45,277 nt of DNA, taken from NCBI GenBank assembly GCA_021814695.1, contig JAKAHY010000001.1:1-45277 (forward strand), written 5' to 3'. Below, one piece after another: positions 26,952 through 35,170 of this stretch. The DNA is from a bacterium (GTDB taxonomy: Bacteria > Patescibacteriota > Minisyncoccia > UBA6257 > JAGOQP01). The position numbers and the translations under genes are program-made. How positions within the stretch are numbered: the first letter of the stretch is position 1; every line of letters begins with the position of its first letter. The notes beneath the pieces were generated by a model. That model searched no databases, was not told where the DNA came from, and worked only from the letters and a program-made list of their open reading frames with translations.

Positions 26952-27416
26952 ATGGCAGAACAATTTTTAAGTAGAGAGAAGGTTGATGAGTTAAAAAAGA
27001 GGCTAAAAGAGCTTCAAACAACCAAGCGTTTTGAGATAGCCGAAAGGCTCAAGAGAGCAAAAGAGCATGGGGATTTGTCGGAAAATTTCGAATACGCTCA
27101 GGCCAAAGAAGATCAGGATAAATTAGAAAGAGAGATTTTTGACCTTGAGATACTGCTGAAAAACGCCAGAATTATCACAAAACCCAAGAGTAAAAACGTC
27201 GTCAATGTCGGACTTGCGGTGACGATAAAATCAAAGGGAAAAGAAGAAGTGACATATACCATTGTCGGTTCGCAGGATTCCGATCCTGCCCAAAACAAGA
27301 TTTCCAACCTTTCTCCAATAGGCAGAGCGCTTATCGGTAAAAAGGCGGGAGATGTTGTAAGGGTAAAAACTCCCAAAGGAGAAGAAGTGGAATATGAAAT
27401 AATCAATATTGAATAA
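26952..27416 (+). CDS. greA: transcription elongation factor GreA
   Basis: ERLKRAKEHGDLSENFEYAQAKEDQDKLEREI; SPIGRALIGKKAGDVVRVKTPKG. Confidence 0.93.
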   Translation: MAEQFLSREKVDELKKRLKELQTTKRFEIAERLKRAKEHGDLSENFEYAQAKEDQDKLEREIFDLEILLKNARIITKPKSKNVVNVGLAVTIKSKGKEEVTYTIVGSQDSDPAQNKISNLSPIGRALIGKKAGDVVRVKTPKGEEVEYEIINIE

Positions 27417-27422
27417 CAGACA

Positions 27423-27448
27423 AAGGAAGCTTAAAAAGCTTCCTTTTT
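27423..27448 (+). terminator. greA terminator
   Basis: AAGGAAGCTT-aaa-AAGCTTCCTTTTT. Confidence 0.85.
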
Positions 27449-27516
27449 GTTGTATTGTATAAAATTGATTAAGCGGGGCTTTTCAAAGGCTCTGTTTTTG
27501 TTTTATACTTAACAAT

Positions 27517-28965
27517 ATGATTGATGAAATAATTTCCGAAAGAAAGCGGAAATTGGAACATCTTAAAGAACACGGAATTGACCCTTATCCGGTGGAATCC
27601 AAACGAACCTCAACAATAGGCTCTTTTTTGGATGCGTTCCCGTCAAATTTGAAATCCGGTAAAAAGGCGTTCCTTGTCGGAAGAATCAGGGGGTTGCGCG
27701 ATCAGGGGAAAATTTTGTTTATTGACCTGGAGGATGCATTCGGAAGAATTCAGGTAATTTTAAAGAAAGACGACATAAAGGATTTTGATCTATTCAAAAA
27801 GACTTTGGATATAGGTGATTTTATTCAGATAAGCGGCAAGGCGCTTATTACCAAGTCGGGCCAAAAAAGCGTTGCCGCATACACGGTGAAAATTCTTTCA
27901 AAGTCATTGCGTCCGATTCCGGGGGAATTTTACGGAATAGAAAATACCGAGTTAAAATTGCGCCAAAGGTACCTTGATTCTTTGCTGAACAAGGACGTGC
28001 GCGAAATGTTTTCCAAAAAAACCGCATTTTGGAAATCAGTCAGAAAATATTTGGATAATGACGGATTTTTAGAGGTTGAAACCCCAGTCCTTGAAATGAC
28101 TCCGGGAGGAGCCGATGCCGAACCATTTTCTACCCATTACAATGCTTTGGACGAAGATTATTATCTCAGGATTTCTTTGGAAATAGCACTTAAAAAAATG
28201 CTTGTTGGGGGATTTGAGAAAATTTATGAAGTCGGAAGGATTTTCAGAAACGAGGGAATTGATGCCGAACACCTTCAGGATTATACACAATGTGAGTTTT
28301 ATTGGGCCTACTCAGATTATGAGGAGCTCATGAAATTTGTGGAAAAATTCTTCAAAAAAGTCATTAAGGAAACAGTCGGAACACTGACAACAGAATGGCG
28401 CGGAACAAAAATTAACTGGAGTAAAAAGTGGAAGGTAATTGATTATTGTGCCGAGTTTAAAAAGAAAACCGGAATTGACCCCGTTGCTGCATCTGTTGAA
28501 CAACTTTATAAAAAGGCGACAGAATTGAAGCTTTCTCCCGAGCGCGGATTAAACAAAGGAAGGTTAATCGACTTGATATATAAAAAAACTATCCGTCCGG
28601 AATTGATCCAGCCTTCATTTCTTATAAATCCTCCGGCAGAGCTGGTGCCACTAGCGAAGAGAATGCCAAATAATCCCGGCGCAGTTGAGAGAATGCAGGT
28701 GGTTGCTTGCGGAACCGAACTTGGAAACGGATTTTCGGAGGCTAATGACCCGATTGATCAAAGAGCGCGTTTTGAGGAGCAAATGAAGCTTCGCGATAAA
28801 GGAGATAAGGAGGCTCAGCGTCTTGATGAAGAATTTCTGGAGGCTTTGGAATATGGAATGCCGCCAGCGGCGGGCTTTGGATTTTCCGAGAGGCTATTTG
28901 CAATATTGATGGACAAACCGATAAGAGAAATCGTGTTTTTTCCGGCAATGAAGAGGCAAAAATGA
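27517..28965 (+). CDS. lysS: lysyl-tRNA synthetase, class II
   Basis: RQRYLDSLLN..., FLEVETPVLEMTPGGADAEPFSTHYNALDEDYYLRIS, GFGFSERLFAILMDKPIREIVFFPAM. Confidence 0.96.
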   Translation: MIDEIISERKRKLEHLKEHGIDPYPVESKRTSTIGSFLDAFPSNLKSGKKAFLVGRIRGLRDQGKILFIDLEDAFGRIQVILKKDDIKDFDLFKKTLDIGDFIQISGKALITKSGQKSVAAYTVKILSKSLRPIPGEFYGIENTELKLRQRYLDSLLNKDVREMFSKKTAFWKSVRKYLDNDGFLEVETPVLEMTPGGADAEPFSTHYNALDEDYYLRISLEIALKKMLVGGFEKIYEVGRIFRNEGIDAEHLQDYTQCEFYWAYSDYEELMKFVEKFFKKVIKETVGTLTTEWRGTKINWSKKWKVIDYCAEFKKKTGIDPVAASVEQLYKKATELKLSPERGLNKGRLIDLIYKKTIRPELIQPSFLINPPAELVPLAKRMPNNPGAVERMQVVACGTELGNGFSEANDPIDQRARFEEQMKLRDKGDKEAQRLDEEFLEALEYGMPPAAGFGFSERLFAILMDKPIREIVFFPAMKRQK

Positions 28966-29804
28966 TCGATTATTATCAAAATCGTCGCCAAGAAGAAAGA
29001 CGGGCTCGACACCATAAAATTGCAGCCGTTTTTTTCGGACTCGTTATAATACTTATTCTGGCCGGATTATATTGGCTGATGCATTCCCAAATTCTGGAGA
29101 TAAGGGGATTTGCCGTAAATGTTAACAATCAAGACGAGGGATTAAAAAAGAGTGTGGAACAGATATTTTATTCCGAATTGGGGGATGAGGCTCTTTCAAA
29201 AATATTCACAAACAACAAAAATATATTGATCGCGGATATTTATAAAAAATCGATAATGTCCGATATTCAAAAAGATTTGCCTCTAATCAAGAATGTTTCA
29301 ATTGATGCAAATATTTTTGGACGGGATATTTCAATAGAAGTTCAAACCCGGGAGCATTATGCAATATGGTGTACCGGTAATATCAATTCTTCATCTTCAA
29401 GCTCCAGCTCCGATATTAGTTTTCCCGAATGTTTCTGGTTTGATAGAACGGGTTTTGTTTTTGACAACGCTCCCAGCACCGAGGGCCAGCTGATTTATAA
29501 AGTATTGGATTTTTCGGGAGAGGCGGTCTCTATAGGGAATTCTATTCTTCCGAATGATGAGTCCGGTAATTTGGTAAAAATGTTCAATTTGTTGGATTCT
29601 GTCGGTATTTCTTACAGAACTCTCTATTTAAAAGACCGACAACTCGAAGAAGTGACCAGCGACAGAAACAGATCTCCTGTTTTTTACTTCAGCTTACGCA
29701 ATGATCCGTCGTATGCTTTGCACGCGCTTCAGACATTAGGAAGCGAACTGAATAAACTTCAATATATAGATTTACGCATTCCAAACAGAATCTATTATAG
29801 GTAA
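28962..29804 (+). CDS. FtsQ/DivIB-like POTRA membrane protein
   Basis: Short cytosolic N-terminus, one TM, POTRA-like segment (LPLIKNVSIDANIFGRDISIEVQTREHYAIWC); 8-Ser run. Confidence 0.65.
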   Translation: MIDYYQNRRQEERRARHHKIAAVFFGLVIILILAGLYWLMHSQILEIRGFAVNVNNQDEGLKKSVEQIFYSELGDEALSKIFTNNKNILIADIYKKSIMSDIQKDLPLIKNVSIDANIFGRDISIEVQTREHYAIWCTGNINSSSSSSSSDISFPECFWFDRTGFVFDNAPSTEGQLIYKVLDFSGEAVSIGNSILPNDESGNLVKMFNLLDSVGISYRTLYLKDRQLEEVTSDRNRSPVFYFSLRNDPSYALHALQTLGSELNKLQYIDLRIPNRIYYR

Positions 29805-29806
29805 TT

Positions 29807-31753
29807 TTATTTGAGTCTATAAATAAAGATCGATGTTCCGGCTCTGGCGTAAGGCCCTATCGTTAACCACGGATATGTATCCGCTTGGTTTGCCACATAT
29901 CCTTCCGAAGGCGTGGCTTTTGCCGATTCTATTGTATTTGCCGAAATCGCTATCCAATTTATGCCTTGATCGGCCGGATTTCCTTTGGATGACCACCATG
30001 GAACGGCCTTGTTTCCAAGATAGTAACTGATATCACCTCCGCCGAAATAATCTACGGCGATTTTGTCTATGTGATTTTCTTCAACATAAGTTTTGAGGCG
30101 TTTAAGGTCCTGGCCCCAGTCGTAATTAGAGTCAGTGACGTGTTTATATCCGTTCCATACGCCTCCGCCGACTTCGTTAAAATATGACAGAAAATACGGA
30201 TAAGATATTATCACTTCTACTATCAGCCACAATGCCAGAAAGAGCACAATTATTGTTTTTAACGAACGGTTCAATAAATTTTTAAATGCCAGGGATATTT
30301 TTGCATACCAAAACTGTTGGTCATATATGCTGTCATTACTAAACCATTTCTTAAGAGAGAAGGTCGCCAGGATGTACATAAATGGAATTGTCGGCAAAAT
30401 GTGCCTAAAGCCGATGTTGAGAGTAGTGTGCATACTGTAGAGCCAGTAAAGTATAACCGTTGTCAGCATCATAAATATCCCGAAATTTGCGGATAAATAT
30501 GAAGAAATCAGATTTCGGCGGTGTTCTCTGGCATGAATAGAAAATCTCTTTAGGGCGAGGAATAATCCGATGCTAATGAGTATCAATGAGGGGAGAGTTT
30601 CTTTGAGCAGATAGATAACCGGGAAATAATACCACCAGCCATGGCCTCCGATTTGTCCCAGAAAGTAAGACGTATTGCCTCCGGCAGCTCTTTGAATAAC
30701 CATGAGTATTCCAAGCATATAATGCCCTATGGAACGGAATATCGGACTTGAGGACATCCAAATATCAATATCTGCCAGACAACGCATTCCTAGGCCATGA
30801 GGAGGGCATTTCTGCCACGTAGGATCGAAACCTCCTCCAAACGAGACTAGTATATTAGTGGTATCGGACTGCTGTCTTTGAATGGGGTAGTTTAGGGTGA
30901 AAAGTCCATAAATCATCCAAACCAGAATGTATCCGATAAGAAATATCAGGATTAAAGAAACAAAATGCTTCCACAGAATTTTAAAAGATTCTTTTGAAAA
31001 TATTTTATTTTGAGATTCTCTGGACTTGAGCCACCAATGGACAAGCATAAAAATAATAAAGAACGGCACCAGGAGAACTGTTGAAAATTTAAGAACTTGG
31101 GAAATTCCGAATACAATTCCCGCAATCCAGAGTTTTTTCTTGGAAGGTGAATCTAAATATGAGCTGTAGGCAAACAAGGCGATAAAAAATCCTAGAGCTG
31201 CACCGATATCCGTGGTGACATAATGGCCATGAGCTAATATGTTTGGAGAAAGTCCCGTAAACAGGGCGGGTAGTAAAGCCCACAATGGCCCCATAAGGCG
31301 TCTGGACCACCAATAAACAAACAATACAAGAAGAAGGGTGAGAATTATAGGAAATATTCTAGCTAAAAATAAAATAGTGTCGGCATTGCCGTCGTTTACT
31401 TTATAAATGAACTGGTTTCCGGAATCCCACTGGCCGTTAATATCGGTTTGCCAGGCCGTGCTTTGTAATGGAAAATTGAGGTTGAGCAGAAGAAGAGGAA
31501 GTGCCGCCAAAGCTTTTACCAATGGAGGATGCTCGGGATTAAGCCTGTAATCCAGATACCGATCATAACTATATCCTGCCGGAATGTGAGCCAGTTCATC
31601 CATTACCGCCGATTCTTGCGAAGATGCGCTTAGCATCAAGCCTGCCGATACGGCGATAATAACCACCAGAAGCCCTGCGCTTATTTTATTCAAAAAAGGC
31701 TTTTTATTATCGACCGTTTGCGCGCTCATCATTCCGGACAACAACGTTTGCAT
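29807..31753 (-). CDS. GT39/PMT-like multi-TM glycosyltransferase
   Basis: 648 aa; MDELAHIPAGYSYDRYLDYRLNPEHPPLVKALAALPLL acidic-loop motif; about 10-12 TMs. Confidence 0.85.
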   Translation of the reverse strand: MQTLLSGMMSAQTVDNKKPFLNKISAGLLVVIIAVSAGLMLSASSQESAVMDELAHIPAGYSYDRYLDYRLNPEHPPLVKALAALPLLLLNLNFPLQSTAWQTDINGQWDSGNQFIYKVNDGNADTILFLARIFPIILTLLLVLFVYWWSRRLMGPLWALLPALFTGLSPNILAHGHYVTTDIGAALGFFIALFAYSSYLDSPSKKKLWIAGIVFGISQVLKFSTVLLVPFFIIFMLVHWWLKSRESQNKIFSKESFKILWKHFVSLILIFLIGYILVWMIYGLFTLNYPIQRQQSDTTNILVSFGGGFDPTWQKCPPHGLGMRCLADIDIWMSSSPIFRSIGHYMLGILMVIQRAAGGNTSYFLGQIGGHGWWYYFPVIYLLKETLPSLILISIGLFLALKRFSIHAREHRRNLISSYLSANFGIFMMLTTVILYWLYSMHTTLNIGFRHILPTIPFMYILATFSLKKWFSNDSIYDQQFWYAKISLAFKNLLNRSLKTIIVLFLALWLIVEVIISYPYFLSYFNEVGGGVWNGYKHVTDSNYDWGQDLKRLKTYVEENHIDKIAVDYFGGGDISYYLGNKAVPWWSSKGNPADQGINWIAISANTIESAKATPSEGYVANQADTYPWLTIGPYARAGTSIFIYRLK

Positions 31754-31899
31754 ATTTAATAATATTTATTTAATTATTTATTTTTATGGTTAATACTAAC
31801 AAACAAAAGAGGATACAACATGAGAATTTACTCCTGATATGCGTTTACGTGTATAATTATACTACATTCCGGGAGATTAGTTGATCGGATATTGTAAAA

Positions 31900-32256
31900 A
31901 TGATACTACCTTCTTATTCTTCTTATTATTGGACTCAGCACGCCAAAGCCAAAATGGCTTATTACAAGTTGTCCGAAAATCGCGTTCGGAGGGTTATTAA
32001 AAGTCCGCTGAGAATTGAGGAGGGGGTTGCGCCCGATACGATTGCATATATGCAGCCGGTTTCTTATAAAACCAGAAATGGCCAAAAGATTTGGAGCCAG
32101 GAGTTATGGGTAATGATTGCCCAAGATAATAAAAAAGATGCAAAGCATAAGATACGGGTTATTTCGGCCTGGAGATATCCCGGAATGACCAAACCGCAGG
32201 CAGCTCTTCCGAAGGCGATTTTGGATGAAATATCTCAAGCACTTGAAACAATTTGA
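31900..32256 (+). CDS. DUF4258-like (RelE-fold-like) small protein
   Basis: WTQHAKAKMAYYKLSENRVRRVIKSPLRIEEG...KIRVISAWRYPG. Confidence 0.6.
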   Translation: MILPSYSSYYWTQHAKAKMAYYKLSENRVRRVIKSPLRIEEGVAPDTIAYMQPVSYKTRNGQKIWSQELWVMIAQDNKKDAKHKIRVISAWRYPGMTKPQAALPKAILDEISQALETI

Positions 32257-32338
32257 CGGTTACATCGTTTTGATATGTACGATAATCAAATCAAATAATG
32301 AATATCAGATTAATTACAATAAAAAAGCATTATTTTAC

Positions 32339-32449
32339 TCACCTCGGAGTCCTTTTGCCCAGGTGATGTTTTGGCTGAATAATATAAACTAAAAACATCA
32401 AAAAATCCCCTAGGCAAGATGGCGCCGGGGGATTTTTAGCGCCATCTTG
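32339..32449 (+). ncRNA. candidate structured leader: four stems, the last two mutually exclusive
   Basis: TCACCT/AGGTGA (32339/32361); TGATGTTTT/AAAACATCA (32364/32392); AAAAATCCCC/GGGGATTTTT (32401/32428); CAAGATGGCGC/GCGCCATCTTG (32415/32439). Confidence 0.6.
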
Positions 32450-32564
32450 TATTAGTACTTTGACAATATTAAATAATCAAAATTGTTGCGCGGCTTTCTT
32501 GACTCTGAAACAAAAACGGCAGCACGGACAGCCTGGCAGAACCCAGGAGAGAGGAGTTCCTAAT

Positions 32565-32879
32565 ATGATAGCTCAAACACCTGAAGTCCACGGAATTATT
32601 TCATCTCTAATTCTCTTGATTCCGATATTTGGATTTTCTACTAATTCCATATGTGGGGGCGGTTCCCGATTTTCTAGAAATGAAAGTGATAAGCCAAAAG
32701 ATAATCAGAATGAGATTGACGAAATTAAAAAGGAGATTGAGTTTATTGGAGGAAAAATTAGTGGCATTCAGCAGCGCTATGGGATATTTGATGAGTATAT
32801 GCGCGACTCACTGGATTCTTTATATGAAAAATATAATCAACTCAAAGATAAATTGGCGAAGTTGCTGAGGAAACAATAA
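32565..32879 (+). CDS. small protein, candidate RiPP precursor
   Basis: 104 aa from ATG 32565, SD AGAGAGGAG; stop overlaps the rSAM start (TAATG). Confidence 0.6.
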   Translation: MIAQTPEVHGIISSLILLIPIFGFSTNSICGGGSRFSRNESDKPKDNQNEIDEIKKEIEFIGGKISGIQQRYGIFDEYMRDSLDSLYEKYNQLKDKLAKLLRKQ

Positions 32880-33835
32880 TGAATGGGCCGAAATTTGCTT
32901 CCTGGGAATCAACGTTGAGATGCGATCTTAAATGTATCCATTGCGGATTATGTGCCGGGCCTGAATGTACAAATCTTCGCGGCCCGGAGCTTTCCACCGA
33001 GGAGGCTAAAGGAATGTTTGATCAGCTGGTCTCTCTTGGGGTGTCGAATTTGGTTATTTCCGGAGGAGAATTCACGACTCGTGGCGATTGTAAAGAACTT
33101 CTTGCCTTAGCTCTTGAACGGTTTGTGATGGTTCGCCAAATAAGCAACGGACTTTACGGAAAATATTTCTTTAAGCGGTTTGAGCCTATGGATAACTTGA
33201 ATCGTTATATTCTGTCTCTAAGCCTGGATGGCCTTGAACGAACACACGATGCAATAAGAAAAATGAGCGGTTCGTTTTGGCGGGTTATTGAAATATTAAA
33301 TGCAGATTCTCCAATCCAGAGGACGGTTATTACTACAGTTATGAGGGAAAATTTTCAGGAATTGGAAGATGTGTTCCAATTACTTATGAAATTATCTGTT
33401 CCGGTGTGGGCGATTCAATTAGGACTGCCGGAGGGAAGGATGAGCTCGGCTTCATTTATCGGTGAGGAAAAAATTAGAAGATTGGCTGATACGATTCTTG
33501 ATTGGCAAATGCGGGCCGAAGATGTTATGGAAGTCATTCCCGACGATTGTTTCGGCTATAGGCATTTAATGCGTTTCAAAAACCACTGGAAAGGATGCCA
33601 AGCGGGTAAAAATTTAATCACAATCCTTTCCAACGGCGATGTCACCGGATGCCCGACAACGTTTCATTCAATATGCGGCAATATTCGTGAAAATACATTG
33701 GAAGAAATTTGGAATGGGGATAAGATGAATAATTTCCGTTCCGAACTCCCAAGATGTTCTTCCTGCGACAATAAAATATGCCAAGGAGGATGCCGGGCAG
33801 TTAATCACGTATTCGGAAAACAATTTTGTTTTTAG
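32879..33835 (+). CDS. radical SAM/SPASM domain protein
   Basis: CDLKCIHC (CxxxCxxC), ISGGEFT; C-terminal SPASM Cys pattern GCQAGKNLITILSNGDVTGCPT...CSSCDNKICQGGCRA. Confidence 0.92.
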   Translation: MNGPKFASWESTLRCDLKCIHCGLCAGPECTNLRGPELSTEEAKGMFDQLVSLGVSNLVISGGEFTTRGDCKELLALALERFVMVRQISNGLYGKYFFKRFEPMDNLNRYILSLSLDGLERTHDAIRKMSGSFWRVIEILNADSPIQRTVITTVMRENFQELEDVFQLLMKLSVPVWAIQLGLPEGRMSSASFIGEEKIRRLADTILDWQMRAEDVMEVIPDDCFGYRHLMRFKNHWKGCQAGKNLITILSNGDVTGCPTTFHSICGNIRENTLEEIWNGDKMNNFRSELPRCSSCDNKICQGGCRAVNHVFGKQFCF

Positions 33836-33837
33836 GT

Positions 33838-33862
33838 GAGGCGGAAATATCCGCCTCTTTTT
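33838..33862 (+). terminator. terminator of the rSAM cassette
   Basis: GAGGCGG-aaatat-CCGCCTCTTTTT. Confidence 0.85.
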
Positions 33863-33903
33863 ATAATTTGATAAAATCGGTTGGTGATGATTAAATGAAT
33901 AAT

Positions 33904-35091
33904 ATGGCAAAAGACAATTTATCGGAAAAAATAGACGAAATTTTAAGCCGGGGAGTAAATGAGGTTATTGATCAAAAGCACCTCAAGGAAAAGCTTCTTA
34001 GCGGAAAAAAATTGAGAATAAAGCTTGGAATAGACCCGACTAGCCCCAATTTGCATTTAGGACGTTCGGTGGCGTTTTTGAAACTGCGTGATTTTCAGGA
34101 GTTGGGCCATCAAATAGTACTTATTATCGGAGATTTCACCGGAGTAATCGGAGACACATCTGACAAGGAAAGTGAGAGGCCGATGCTTGATGATGAGACT
34201 ATCAAAGCCAATATGAAAACTTATGCCGAACAGGCGGGAAAAATTTTAGATATAAAAAAGGTGGAACTCCATCGTAATTCGGAATGGCTTGCAAAACTGA
34301 CTTATAAAGACATTGCAAAGCAAGCGGATATGTTTTCATTGTCGGAGTTTATCGCCAGAGAAAATATAGCCAAAAGAATTAAAGCCCAAAAACGGGTATC
34401 GTTGCGGGAAGTTTTATATCCTCTGATGCAGGGTTATGATAGCGTAGAAATAAAATCGGACGTTGAACTTGGAGGAACTGACCAGAGATTTAATTTGCTT
34501 GCCGGTCGGGAAATCCAGAGCCATTATAAGCAGGAACCGCAGGATATTATGATGCTAAACCTCATTGAGGGCCTTGATGGCCGGAAAATGAGCTCCAGTT
34601 GGGGCAATACCGTCAATTTGACTGATGCTCCCAATGACATATTCGGTAAAATTATGAAGGTGGGAGATTCGTTGATTATTAAATATTTTATTCATTGCAC
34701 GCGAGTGCCGATGGAAAAAGTAAAAGAATACGAAAAACGTCTTAAAAAAGGAGACAATCCGCGCGACGTCAAAATGGATTTGGCGCGTGAAATTACTTCT
34801 ATGTATTGGGGCTCAAAAAAAGCCGATGAGGCACAAAAGTTTTTTGTAATGGCATTCCAAAAACACGAAATACCCGAAAACATTCCGGAAATAAAAGCTA
34901 AAAAGGGAGTAACTTATTTTGATGTGCTTGCTGAATCCGGCCAATTTAGTAGCAAGTCAGAAATTTCCAGGCTATTTGAGCAGGGCGCTGTAAATATGCT
35001 TGAACCCGAAGAAAAGAATATCGGCAGAGAAGATAAAGTTGAGGGAGGAACTATCAAGGTTGGAAAGACTAAATTTTTCAGAATTAAATAA
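33904..35091 (+). CDS. tyrS: tyrosyl-tRNA synthetase
   Basis: LGIDPTSPNLHLGRSVAFLKLRDFQELGH (HIGH-like), KMSSSWGN (KMSKS-like), C-terminal S4 domain. Confidence 0.95.
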   Translation: MAKDNLSEKIDEILSRGVNEVIDQKHLKEKLLSGKKLRIKLGIDPTSPNLHLGRSVAFLKLRDFQELGHQIVLIIGDFTGVIGDTSDKESERPMLDDETIKANMKTYAEQAGKILDIKKVELHRNSEWLAKLTYKDIAKQADMFSLSEFIARENIAKRIKAQKRVSLREVLYPLMQGYDSVEIKSDVELGGTDQRFNLLAGREIQSHYKQEPQDIMMLNLIEGLDGRKMSSSWGNTVNLTDAPNDIFGKIMKVGDSLIIKYFIHCTRVPMEKVKEYEKRLKKGDNPRDVKMDLAREITSMYWGSKKADEAQKFFVMAFQKHEIPENIPEIKAKKGVTYFDVLAESGQFSSKSEISRLFEQGAVNMLEPEEKNIGREDKVEGGTIKVGKTKFFRIK

Positions 35092-35170
35092 TATCTTGTC
35101 GGGTTGTTTGACAGATAGGGGCTAATTTTCTAATCTTTTCACAGAACAACACAACTTACAGGAGGCTGAC

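Noticed and set aside
29390-29420. Possible frameshift/low-complexity artefact at the poly-Ser run in the FtsQ-like protein
   Set aside because: Frame stays open on both sides; the codons are mixed TCN/AGC, so it is a Ser-rich linker rather than a simple sequencing repeat.
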